DNA of 64,000 nucleotides, from positions 1,984,001 to 2,048,000 of the forward strand of contig CAMGYJ010000011.1 of the NCBI GenBank assembly GCA_946122785.1, in the 5' to 3' direction. Position numbers and translations under genes: made by a program. The notes under the pieces were generated by a model. The model was given only the letters and a program-made list of their open reading frames with translations. It did no database searches and was not told where the DNA came from. Each line of letters starts with the position of its first letter. Position 1 is the stretch's first letter. This stretch comes from Linum tenue (Eukaryota > Streptophyta > Magnoliopsida > Malpighiales > Linaceae). Below, in pieces: positions 1 to 10,920 of the stretch.

Positions 1-1064
1 ACATAAAAGAGCACTCTGACCAGACAATCTACAGGCTAGTATTTGCACGACAACCAAAAGTGTCGTCTATAAGGACCACGTTAAACAATAGATATATAGT
101 ACACTCCAGCAGCATGGGAAGAACCTATCATTGATCAAGCAACTCAATGGAGCATATGGCCCCTGAGGGAATGTCAAAGAATTCAGCAACACAAGGCACG
201 AAAGGTTGTTGAAGCAAGTTCCGAGAGAGGTCCAAATATGTATTTTACATCATTTTTTTTTTGTCTTCCTCCCCTCGAATGAAATCCAAGTCACGGACTT
301 GAAATTTGCACACATTCACTGTATCATGTGTTTACTGGTATTGAACTGTGGTGACTTAATTAAAACGATAACTCTTGGTCAAATCACACTCCGATGTCAT
401 ATGTCAAAAAAAACAAAATGATTCTAATTGACTCAAGATATTAAGAAAAGTGCAATTATAAATCTTATCCCACTACTTTCTTACAAAAATTACGAGTCTT
501 GTTTTTTTACTTCATATCGGATCAATGATGTCTACCATTGAATCATATATACACATCTACCATTTATTTATGAATTAAAGAACACACCATTGATAAACAA
601 ATATGTTCAACTAATCGATCAAACCGACCATTTGCATCTCTATATATATACTATTACTATATTGCGCGATATTTTCATTCACGAACTAATTAACTAGCTC
701 TAAAGACGACGACAGAGGGCTTAATCAACCCATCAACGTAATTAACTAATAATGCAAGCGAAACATGATTATATTATGTCACGATCGCTATATAAAACGA
801 CGTAACAAGGGACCTACAGATAGCAATCCAGCGGCCGTCCATGGAAGTTAGGGTTTGTGGAATGATTTGACACGGGGGCAGCTAGCCGCCTCAGCAGTGA
901 CATTTTGATTCTGAGACCAGAGATTGCGACGTATAATATTCGGTAGGGCTGCCGATTCGGTTAATCGAAACGTAATTAAGACGAAAAAATCGAAAATGTT
1001 CGTTCTTGTAAAACAAAGATCTTAACGGTTTGGTTTGGATATAAAGAAATCGATTAACACCGAA

Positions 1065-1092
1065 CTGAGAGAGAGAGAGAGAGAGAGAGAGT
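1065..1092 (+). repeat. (GA)n microsatellite
   Basis: A run of GA dinucleotides in copy 1. The equivalent site in copy 2 (around 16342) is contracted to a few units, so the locus is length-variable between copies. It also explains the Ser-Leu-rich or Arg-Glu-rich short ORFs here, which I do not regard as genes. Confidence 0.9.
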
Positions 1093-2429
1093 GCACCAAA
1101 CAGTTCAACCTTACAAGCCATGCATCACCCCGCCTCACACCAAAGAACGAGTTTTGGTTTCTTATACGTTTTCCGGTTTCAAACCCACAATCGAAATCGT
1201 CAAAATACAAAACGGTTGGAGACCGAGAAGTACTAAGCTTTTTTTTATTGATTTGACACATTCACCGTGCTGATGAAGTGTTGATGAGCACCCTATACTA
1301 AAGTATTGAGCAAGAATTTACCGTGATTTCTCGATTTATGCGTGTCATCGTCACCGTGTTGTCGGCGTCGGTTAGCTTAATTATGGTTAACCGTTCATAC
1401 TCATGCATGTCTCTTTAGCATGGCAATTTTATAACAGGAGAGAAAACGTTATCAAATGTAAGTAGTGAAAGGAAAGAGCAGAGGAAGGTAGACTCCAAAA
1501 ACAATAGGGCAATGCTGATGATGAAAGTAGCATTAGTCTAAACTTTAAGCGTAATAATAATTAAGTCGAGGCTAATTAATAATTATAGCTAGCCAATAGT
1601 TTCCACTTAGTAGTGGTGATTCAGCTAATTAATTAATGTTTAGGGCTTAATTAATAGGGTTTAATGGAGAAGTGGGGCGACCGACATTCACCTCCCACTT
1701 ATGAAAACTTCCACACTTTTTCTATTACCTAGCTTTTTGGCCTTTGGGGGTTGGGTTTTTGTCGTTCTAGATTCTTCTTTAAATTACTTCTTCTTCTTCT
1801 CTCCCACGACACCAACTATCCTTCCTCCAATCGCATTCTAACAACGCTAACCAGCCGATGTTAGTGATGGTAATTTGAACTCGCCTCGTCGGGTATAATC
1901 TGACCTCTTATGTATTAGGGTGGATAATACCGAAGTTATAGAAGCGTGGAACAGGACATGAGTACTACTTTTGTCATATTCTGACTCATCTCGTCTCGTT
2001 GTTGACCTGTTATTATATCTTGATCTGTATCAATATTCGATTGCAGTTCTTGTATATTTACTTGACTTAAATCACATTTCACTCAACAATACTTTAGATA
2101 AGTGAAAGACTTCATCTTTCAACTAATTTTCTCGATTAATCTACATATTATCTCTATTTTCATTTATGAACTACGTTCCTTTTGACTTGCCTCGACTCAT
2201 ACCCACATGAATATTATCCGACTTGACCCGTACTTGATATGCGTGACAAATATGAATATTGAGGTATCACCCGTCTCATTGTCATCACTATATGATCTCC
2301 AAAATAAATAAGAAAAAAAATTTAACTTCAAAATTGGGATGATATTGGGAGGAAATTTGTATTATGATTAAAGAGGATTAAGCTTTAATCATGAGCATAT
2401 TTGGGGGTATGAAAACCATGCATGACAAT

Positions 2430-2830
2430 TGAATTATGTATCCCATCATCAATCGTGCGGCGGAGGAAGCAAAGAGGTATCTTCATATATCTATCTAACG
2501 GCGGGCGTTAAAGCCAACGACCCGCGGGCGTACCGAGTCGGGTCGGGTCGCCGGCCGAAACTCTTCCCGGATCTATACCTGGCAGCTGATTGGCTGGATA
2601 AAATATCTAAAATAGCGGGGCCAGGCTGGCACCTGGTTTTTTTCTAGATATTTACGGCGGCCAGGAATGCTGCCCGCGGTGGTTTTGTGGTTCCTGCCCG
2701 GATATCCTCAGCCACTGAAGCCGGCGACGTGCTCGTTTTATGGTGGTTTTGATGCCTTCTCGGGCAGGGGTTCGGGCAGTAGTGCTGCCTGGCCTGCTTT
2801 ATATATTGGCATCCACGTGAGATTGAGAAA
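2430..2830 (+). promoter_or_regulatory. Distal evening-element/G-box cluster, copy 1
   Basis: A GC-rich island in AT-rich DNA. It holds a perfect evening element AAAATATCT at 2600-2608, a reverse near-match AGATATTT at 2646-2653, a TATA-like TTTATATA near 2798, and a G-box CACGTG at 2814-2819. Evening elements are bound by CCA1/LHY/RVE MYB factors, and combined evening elements and ABRE-like/G-box motifs are known to drive evening expression of GIGANTEA in Arabidopsis. Whether this cluster serves GI, or is the promoter remnant of another gene, is inference. Without transposons it would lie roughly 2.4 kb upstream of the GI transcript. Confidence 0.5.
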
Positions 2831-4770
2831 GACACAAAACCTTTTTTTTATCGATAAGTATATTCTTCTAATACAACAAGGCCAATTTTTATTCATAAAA
2901 TTAGAAATAAAACCATTTAAAAAAATATATATAAAAACAAAACCAAAATGCTTCATTTTGAATCTTGAGGTTTCATGTTTGTTGTAATTAGAGCTACAAT
3001 TGAGTCGAGTTGAGTTTGACTTACCTTGAACTAGACTCGTTAATAAACGAGCAAAACTCGAACTTGACTTGATTACCAAAATCTTGTCTTGTGTTTAACT
3101 CGAGCTCGACTCATTAATGAATTCAATATCTCTACTCGAGCTAGATTGATTTACTAACGAGCGACTAATATCTGCATGATTTATTGCTAACCGCGAGTTA
3201 ATGCATATGTTGTAGGTGGAACTGAGTGTATCATATATCATGATCCCGTTTTCACCAACCAAAATAACAATCCACGTACATAATATTAATACATACATAC
3301 ATAACATTATCGATGTAAGTTATGTGAACGATCACAATTACTTCTTTCTTTCCCAAAAGTTCATCATAAGTACTACTCCAATAATCAAAGTTATTTCATA
3401 CTAATCAATTTGTATTAACAATGTATTAACTTAAGACGTCCCCTTCTTCTTTAGAATTAGTGCGCTTTGACTTTACCTAGTGTCCAAGTCTAATTAGGAG
3501 TCAATCAATTATCATTCGTTTAAGTGCTCTCTTTAATTCCACCCACCCACCATCTACCCGCGTTAATCTGTCCTACTCCAACTTTCGGTATATGTTACAA
3601 AAGACAGCGGCAAGTTTGCGATTTCCACTAATAATTAGGTGGGTTGACTATGGTACAAAAGAATAGAAAGCAAGGAGAGCCTAAATGCATAATGTCAACG
3701 AATACATAGGAAATTATGCTACATAACAGGGTTTTGTAAGGTCAACGGCCAACCAGATCCTTCCACACGGTGAGAAAAATACTGTGTTTCACCCTTCCAT
3801 CCATATCATTGTGGTATTCACAATACAATATGCAATGTTGGTAACGAGTTTCAATCATTCATATCTCTGGAGATGATAAGTTCATTCGAAATGCTCTAAA
3901 CGCAGTGTCATTCCGATTCGCTGGTTTCGCATGTTATCTAATATAGACACTTAGATATGGTAAATGATTGTAAGAACTCTCGGCGAAAATGAGCATTTGA
4001 GAGAATGCTTGTCCATGCGTCTTGGAACCATCTCCTCGGATGGCATGTGTGATATATAGTGTTTTCGGAGTTGGGACATGCCACTGTAGCGAGTATAAGA
4101 CATGACACGAACGACATAGCTAGTGAGCCTCACAGTCATATTGATGCTCAAACTGCAGAACTTATGCTATCGACGAAGATGTTGATCTCTCGAACATTAT
4201 ATTGTTATTCAGTTCGATACAAAAATTAATTGTGAATTAGGATTCTTTCTCTGAAGTATTTTTCTGTGGATGTGTTTTGATATTATTACAAAATTTACTT
4301 AAACCCTACTCTCTCTCTAGCTTATCCATCTCTATGTCCAATTCCTTATACTTCTTCTCTTCAAATTTATCCAAGAATCAAACTTTTCTACTAAAAGCTT
4401 AACTCCTTAAACCCCCAATGCCCATGTATCCATCCTCTCTCATTCGATAATTGTAGGAAGTAGGTTTTAGAGAACAGGACAACGACAATCGAATGACATT
4501 GTTGTAATTTGGTGCTGGACTCGAACTAATGGTAACTTCAACATACTCATAAACAAACAGTAACAAATATCAACCTCATTCTCCATTTTAACACCCCAAA
4601 TAATTCCAGACGATAGAGACATCCGAACTTGGGTCTAGACGGGACATTCGAATTGAAAGTTTGATGATCACTTTGTCAATAACAACAAAGTTAAATGACC
4701 ATCCATATAGTTGACCCCCTTCATCAATCAAAAGAATCTCAAAATGTTACATAGCATATTGCCTATGGAC

Positions 4771-5885
4771 AAACCCATACCTATTGGGTTCGAGTACCCC
4801 CAGGGGGAGAAATCAATCTGGGTGAGTTTTAAGTACGAAAGAATAATGGATCTTTGCTATTTTTGTGGAAAGATGGGTCACCTAATCCAGAACTGCCTGC
4901 TGAGGGAGGATCATAGAAGAAGAGAGCTATGCATTGACCCATCGGAGGTTTATACGGCGGCCCTAAAAGCGGGACACGACTCTCCGGCGAACACTCCGCC
5001 GGCGTCGTTCCGAGAAAAGTTAGCAAAATCAAAGCAACTGGCACTGGAAAGCACAAGGGCCCACAGGCAGAGAGGATATAGAGGGGAATCTTCGCTGATG
5101 TCGCTAGTGGGACACACAGGTCAGGGCTCCTCCTCGTGCCCCCAGGCTTTCCAGCTCTATCAACTGAAGAACCACAGCTACTGACTGGACCAGTATGGAT
5201 TCAGAGGGAATCCACCAGACATCCCACAACCGCCCAGCAGACAGGATACATGGAGGAGGAGATGGAGGCAGCAACAATCGCACTGTAGAAGAGCCTGGAT
5301 CTAACAGGCAGAGAGAAGCCGAGTAACAAGCAAGCAGGCCTGAGGGAAATGGGCCTTTCCCTAACCCTTGCCAGCCCAACCTACTCCCAATTTAATCTTA
5401 CTGCGGCCCAAGACTATGAAGCCCAACACCAGACCCAGATGGGTCCACTGGAGAAGCAAGCGGTTTTCACCCAAGTCGAACCTACCCAAGTGCAAGCCCA
5501 AGTCATACCACTCGGAAGCCCAAAGGAAGCAGCCTACATCCAGGTCCAGACTGATATGTTATCCCAGACCCATTTCTCTTCATTTGCTACCGCGGTGTCA
5601 CCAGTCGGAGAGGAGATCAGAACCAGACCGGAGAAAAAGAGGAAGCCCGACACCAGAGACAACCCCTCAAATTCTCTTCCCCTGTTTCCCACCCCAACTA
5701 CCATTCCTGTTGAGAATCTGTCTTTCAGCCCAGGAGAGAGCAAGAAGACCTATCAAAGGAGGAGGAATACCATAAGGAGGAGGAGTATTGCTGAGATCAA
5801 CAATAATGGAACCCAGTCGGGAGAAGGAGAGTCACCATCTCCAAAGGAAGCGGCGACATGCCTCAAGCCGCCAAATCAAGAATGA
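4771..5885 (+). pseudogene. LINE ORF1 remnant (Gag-like, CCHC zinc knuckle)
   Basis: Translation from the LINE boundary gives the C-terminal half of a plant LINE ORF1 protein. It has a tryptophan/aromatic stretch, then a CCHC zinc knuckle of the form CX2CX4HX4C at about 4857-4898 (CYFCGKMGHLIQNC). A stop at 5182-5184 closes this frame; a further Pro/Gln-rich stretch is open in another frame from 5349 to 5885, probably the rest of ORF1 after a frameshift. The apparent methionine start at 4711 lies in host flank, not in the element, so that open frame is a chance host-LINE fusion. ORF1 proteins bind LINE RNA; this copy is missing its N-terminal part. Confidence 0.8.
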
Positions 5886-8800
5886 GGATCCTAAGCTGGA
5901 ACTGTAGGGGGTATGGCCAGCCACTTACAAGGAGCTACTGCAGCAGATTGTGCAGGAAATCGGCCCCTCAATCGTTTTTCTCATGGAGACGAAGAAAGAA
6001 GACTCTTTCCTCGACAGCAGGAGAAGAACACTGAGGTTTGATCACTCGGAGTATGTTAGCCCAACAGAGGAAGGGAGTGGACTTGCCCTCTGGTGGAAGG
6101 ATGAAGTCTCTATTAGGATTTTGGATGCATGTAAATCGTTCGTGGATCTTTGTATTTGCAGTGAAGGAAGTAGTATTTTTTGTACCTTCATCCATGCTCC
6201 TACCACGGCGGTAGAGAGAAGGATGCTCTGGGATCGACTTACGAACCTCAGAGATATCCAGGATGAAAAGTGGTTGATTGTAGGTGACTTAAATGTGGAT
6301 TTGGAGCCTTTTGAGAAGCAGGGGCGATGCCCTTTAAGGAATGAGAATGTAGCCCCTTTCAAGTACTTTATTGAGCGGAATGCCCTCATTGATCTGGGAT
6401 TCTCGGGTCAGCCTTTTACTTGGTCAAATAAGCAGCAAGATGACAACCTAATTAAAGAGAGACTGGATCGTGCCCTGTGCTCTGCTTCCTGGAGGATCGA
6501 ATTCTCTTCTGCAGTTGTCTTTCATGAAGACTTTGTGGAATCGGACCACTGTCCGATGAGAATCGATTTATCCCCGAAAAGAATCAGAGTGAATACACCC
6601 TTTCGTTTTGATAAAAGGTGGAGGGACGAGGAGGCTTGCTGTCAGATCATTTTGGATATGATTGAGAGAGGAGAAACAATCAAAACACCCTCTCCAATTG
6701 TCAAGATAGGCTCAGTATTTGGGCAAAGAATGACAGAGTCGAGAAGTGTCGAAGGGAAAGTGAAATCAGACAGAGCATACAGCAACTACAGTTAGGTCGC
6801 TGGCAATGATGGAGGAAGAAAAAGCACTGCAACATGAACTCCAACTCATCTGGATAAAGGAAGAAGAATTCTGGGCTCAACGGTCTCGCAACTCTTGGCT
6901 CCAAGAGGGTGACCAAAACACAGGTTTTTTCCATGCCAGCACTGTTAAAAGAAGAGTATCAAACAGAATTGAAAAGCTAAAAAACGGTAATGGGGACTAG
7001 ATTGATAAACAAGAGGTGCTGGGAGTGATGGCCACTGAGTTCTACCAACAGCTTTTCACCAGCAGGGGGACCGCTTTTGACCATTCTCTTTTGCAGGGGT
7101 TCCCCTCTCTGGTGACCTCGGCTCAGAATGACGCCCTTACAGCGCCATTGGCAAATGAGGAAATCAGAAGAGCCACGTTCCAGTTGGGAGCCAACAAGGC
7201 ACCAGGCCCTGATGGGTTCCCTGGTTTCTTCTATCGCAAGTTCTGGAACAGTATTGGTGAGGCCCTGTGCGAGGAAGTGAGGGCCTTCTTTGATTCAAGC
7301 TTGATGCCTAATGATTGGAACAACACTTTCATCACTCTCGTCTCGAAGGTGGAAGCCCCTGAATTGATCTCACAGTATCGTCCAATCAGCTGCTGCAACT
7401 TCAAATACAAAGTCATCACCAAAATTATGACCAACTGCCTCCAACCATGGTTACCTGACTTGGTTAATGAACTTCAGTCTGCCTTCACAGGGGGAAGACA
7501 GATCCAAGATAACATCATCATTGTTCACGATGTTTTGAACTATTTCAAAAAGCACAAGAAAGGAAACCGAAAGGATATGATGATGAAGCTCGACATGAAG
7601 AAGGCTTATGACCTTGTGGAGTGGGACTTCCTCAATGAGCTTCTTTTGGCCTATGGTTTCAGTGAGACCTGGTGCAAATGGGTGGGAGCATGCATTGGTT
7701 CTGTCAGTTTCAAAGTTCTCTTCAATGGAGAACCCTCTGCTAGTTTCTTACCTACTAGAGGACTTCGACAAGGTGACCCCTTATCACCTCTCCTATTCAT
7801 TCTCATGTCCAATGCCCTCTCTTTTCTGATTGAAAGAGCAGCATACTCACGCGATATTGGAGGATTGAAGCTCAACAAACACTGCCCTAATCTCACACAT
7901 TGTTTGTTTGCGGATGACACGGTGATTTTTGGTAAGGCTACAAAAGAAGAGGCAATCCACATTCTGTCTATTCTGGGTGACTATGGGGCCATCACAGGGC
8001 AAGAGGTCAAAAGAGAAAAATCTTCGATCTTCTTCAGTCACAATGTTAGCGGAGAGGAACAAGCTGAAATTAGAAGAACGACTGGCTTCGCAGATTCCAT
8101 TTGCCACTCAAAATACCTGGGAGTCCCCACTGATTGGGGGAGATCAAAAAAAGAAACATTCGGGTTTCTTATTTCGCGTATGGAAAGAAAGGGGGAAGCT
8201 TGGAAAAGCCTCCTCCTCTCACCAGGAGGGAAGGAAACTCTCATCAAGGCGGTGTTCCAAGCTATCCCAACATTCATCATGTGCCTGTTCCTTCTGCCGA
8301 AAGGTACTACTAATAAGATGGACTCCATGCTTAAACGCTTTTCTTGGGGAGGTTCTACCACAAAGAAGACCATTCACTGGGTCAAGGGCAGTGTTCTGTA
8401 TGCACCTAAGTTTGAAGGAGGGCTTGGTTTTCGACCTTTCCATGATTTCAACATGGCTCTGCTTGCAAAGCAAGCGTGGAGAATTTTGACCAACCCAGAG
8501 GCTATCTGGGTCAAACTGATCAAAGGGCTGTATTTCCCTCGGTCCACCTTCCTGGAAGCTAAAAAAGGAGGGAAGGCCTCTTGGATTTGGTCTAGCCTTT
8601 GGGAAGCAAGAAATACAATGTCACAAGGGATCATCCGTGTGATTGGTAATGGAGTGTCTACTAGAACGTTTCAGGACCCATGGCTGTTTGGAAGAGCAGG
8701 AAACCTTTTCCCCCATCAAACAACCTACCCTGCAACAGTGGACAGCTGGATCAATGTGGTTGAGAGAACTTGGAAGACGGAGGTGCTAAAAGATTTCCTT

Positions 8801-9928
8801 CCCCAGCAGGAACTCGAACAGGTCATGAGCACACCAATCGGCCCGGACAATATGGAAGATTTTTGGGCATGGAGATACACTGAACTGGGAGATTTCACGG
8901 TTAAGTCAGCCTTCCATTCCTTCCACAATCAAAGACGTAGAGCACAGGGAGACTTCAATGAGCCGTCACCCTGCACCAAGGAACGATGGAAGTGGCTATG
9001 GAGTATCTCACTTCCACCAAAGATGAAGTTCTTTATTTGGAAATGCAGCAGGGGAGCAATGGCTACGAAAGAGAATCTCCATCTGCGAAAGTGTGCACAA
9101 TCAAATCTCTGCCCCATTTGTAACACATGTGTCGAGTCCATCCATCACTGCCTGTTTGAATGCCACCATGCAGCAGAAGGATGGAGACAGGGTTGGCCCT
9201 CCCTTATGCTTCCTCATCAAAGCATTTGCGTTCTGGATTGGATCCATTCTCTAAAGAAAAGGTATTCCATCTCCTCCATCCAGCACATTGCCTACCAGAT
9301 GTGGCATACTTGGAAGGCAAGAAATGAATACATTTTCAGGAATAAGCACATTTGGCCACCAGATACAGCTAATCAGGCTTTGTCAAGCCTCAACCAATGG
9401 ATCTCATGCCCACGTTTGAGGAGTCACCTACAACCTCTCACTCAGCCTATTCCAGACCCGGATCACTCTACACCACCGCCATGTACTCATGATTTTGAGA
9501 TACACTGTGATGGATCGTTCATACACGATTCCCAGGAGGCGGCTTTTGGTGTTGTCTTTTCAAACTGCCATGGTCAAGTGTGTAACGGGAAGGCTGAACC
9601 CTTACACTGTTTTTCACCAATTGAAGCGGAAGCGAAGGCCCTCTTGGAAGGTGCTCGAAGCGCGATCCACCTTGATTCACCCTGCCTGGTCAGATCTGAC
9701 TGTCTTAGCCTGGTGCGTGCAGTCCAAGGTAGGCCAGGCCCTTGGCCATGGCGTGTCTCGGCAGTTATCAAGACCATTAGGTAGATGATTTCGTCTGTCC
9801 CTCGGATTCGTGTGAATTTCATCAGTAGTAGGCGCAATACAAAAGCGGACTGGGTTGCATGCTCCTGTGCTAGGAGTTGTTTGCCCCAGGATTGGATTAA
9901 TATTTTGGATATTGTGGCCCCTCTATTG
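5883..9928 (+). pseudogene. LINE ORF2 remnant: AP endonuclease, reverse transcriptase, RNase H-like
   Basis: ORF2 starts at 5883 with the endonuclease signature LSWNCRG, then loses frame around 5930 and resumes with the rest of the endonuclease at 5950-6795, including GDLN and the catalytic SDHCP motif (near 6541). A second frame change near 6710 and an in-frame TAG at 6998-7000 separate it from the reverse transcriptase, open from 7016 to 9784. The RT has the FADD catalytic motif near 7909, and a zinc-binding Cys/His cluster (C-PICN, then H-C-FEC) lies near 9110-9160. A C-terminal RNase H-like domain begins near 9500 and is cut by TAG at 9782-9784, though similarity continues to about 9928. 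Four lesions make it a pseudogene. Confidence 0.9.
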
Positions 9929-10151
9929 TAACCTTCTTTGCTTTCGTATCATTTAATGAAAAGGAGTGTCTTACTGTCAAAAAAAAAAAATATTGCCTAT
10001 GGACCATGGATGCATGTAGATCAAGTGATAAACATATATCCATGCGCATGCATACATACATATATAAAATAAAATACATAAAATAATTTGGGGAATAATA
10101 AGGAGCCAAGAGAGAGAATAGGTGGGTGACGTGGGCCTGTAAGGCGAGAGG

Positions 10152-10170
10152 AAAATATCGTCGCCACGTG
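10152..10170 (+). promoter_or_regulatory. GI proximal promoter motifs, copy 1
   Basis: An evening-element-like AAAATATC (10152-10159; last base of the canonical motif differs) is followed 5 bp later by a perfect G-box CACGTG (10165-10170). The pair is also present in copy 2 (28293-28311). They sit just upstream of the CT-rich leader and are plausible clock/light input sites. In this copy they can no longer drive GI coding sequence. Confidence 0.55.
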
Positions 10171-10199
10171 GTCAGAGCCCAAATCTCTAAACTTAAGCA

Positions 10200-10920
10200 T
10201 TGGAGCGCTGAGAGTCCTCCTAAAGATCTCCTCTCTCTTCTTCTCCTACAAAGCAATCAAAAAAATTGACGGAGTTGGTAAAACTCTGAAGAACCCAAAA
10301 GATTCCGAAACCTCCATTTCTTTCTCCTCACAGATTTCTTAGTCCACAGGCGGAAAACTCCACACCTGTAAAATCATCTCAGATCCCCAAATTCCTTCCT
10401 TACCAGGTACTCTTCTGTACTTAGAACTTCCCCTCTTCTTTTCTCTAGAAATCACCAGTTGATTTCATTTTTTACTCGGTTTCTGAGGGCTTCAATTTGT
10501 AAAGATTCGAGCTTTACTTCTTATCTGGCCTTCTTGCTGTTCTGGGTCTCTTGTTTTTTGGAATCAATTCGTTGGTGGTTCCTGATTTGGGGTGAAAAAA
10601 ATTTTATCCTTTCGTTTTTCTTTTCTCCCCACCACTATTTAAGGGTAAGATTCATTGTGTTGGCTTTTGCTGCAGAGAAGTTGGTGATGGGTAGCGGCGG
10701 AGCAGTAGAGATGACATAATTCTCTTCAAGTTTTGAAGCAGAAGAAATGAAGATGATGGGAGGCTTAGATTCATGTTTCCTCATTGGTTATTGAGTGTTG
10801 CTATTCTGGGGTCTGTTTGTAATATTCAGGACGAATGTTGAGTTACGATATTTGGATTCTTGATTGGTGGTAAGAGAGTGCGGTTTTTGAGGGGGAAGGA
10901 AGCTGAAAGAGGGAGGTGGA
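10200..10920 (+). pseudogene. Orphan GIGANTEA 5' fragment (leader and 5'UTR intron only)
   Basis: This matches the GI leader at about 28330-29068. A leader exon ends at the donor after 10406, a 5'UTR intron runs to the acceptor before 10676, and the second leader exon is cut at 10920, about 140 bp short of where the GI ATG lies in copy 2. No GI coding sequence follows. Instead the sequence enters the truncated carboxypeptidase gene in antisense. If the promoter still works, its transcript would read antisense across the SOL1-like exons. A 10-codon upstream ORF at 10687-10719 is kept. Confidence 0.85.

Larger units (their letters stand above)
4771..9990 (+). mobile_element. Plant L1-type LINE (non-LTR retrotransposon), 5'-truncated and decayed
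   Basis: The element begins inside its first ORF (5' truncation), carries ORF1 zinc knuckle, ORF2 endonuclease, reverse transcriptase and RNase H-like regions in order, and ends in an A-tract at 9980-9990. It is flanked by a 14-bp target-site duplication (4757-4770 and 9991-10004). Copy 2 of the tandem duplication has the uninterrupted empty site at 28131-28145, so the insertion happened after the duplication or in one copy only. At least two frameshifts and two in-frame stops make it non-autonomous. It lies in the same orientation as GI, about 0.2 kb upstream of the copy-1 G-box. Confidence 0.95.
1..10920 (+). repeat. Tandem duplication, copy 1 of the GI upstream block (left part cut by the window edge)
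   Basis: This block matches 15287-29068 in the same orientation and order, with scattered SNPs and small indels. Removing the LINE at 4771-9990 from this copy, and the three insertions from the other copy, restores collinearity. It holds intergenic DNA, the GI promoter and the GI 5'UTR with its intron. Homology stops at 10920 (equivalent to 29068), where this copy runs into the carboxypeptidase gene. The left end lies outside the window. I see no credible protein-coding gene in 1-4756: the short ORFs have no family features, and the 72-aa ORF at 2429-2647 is simply repeated with the block. Confidence 0.93.

Noticed and set aside
2429..2647. 72-aa ORF present identically at 2429-2647 and 17662-17880
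   Set aside because: Identity only reflects the duplicated block. It overlaps the evening-element cluster, has no domain, and lies in GC-rich regulatory-looking DNA.
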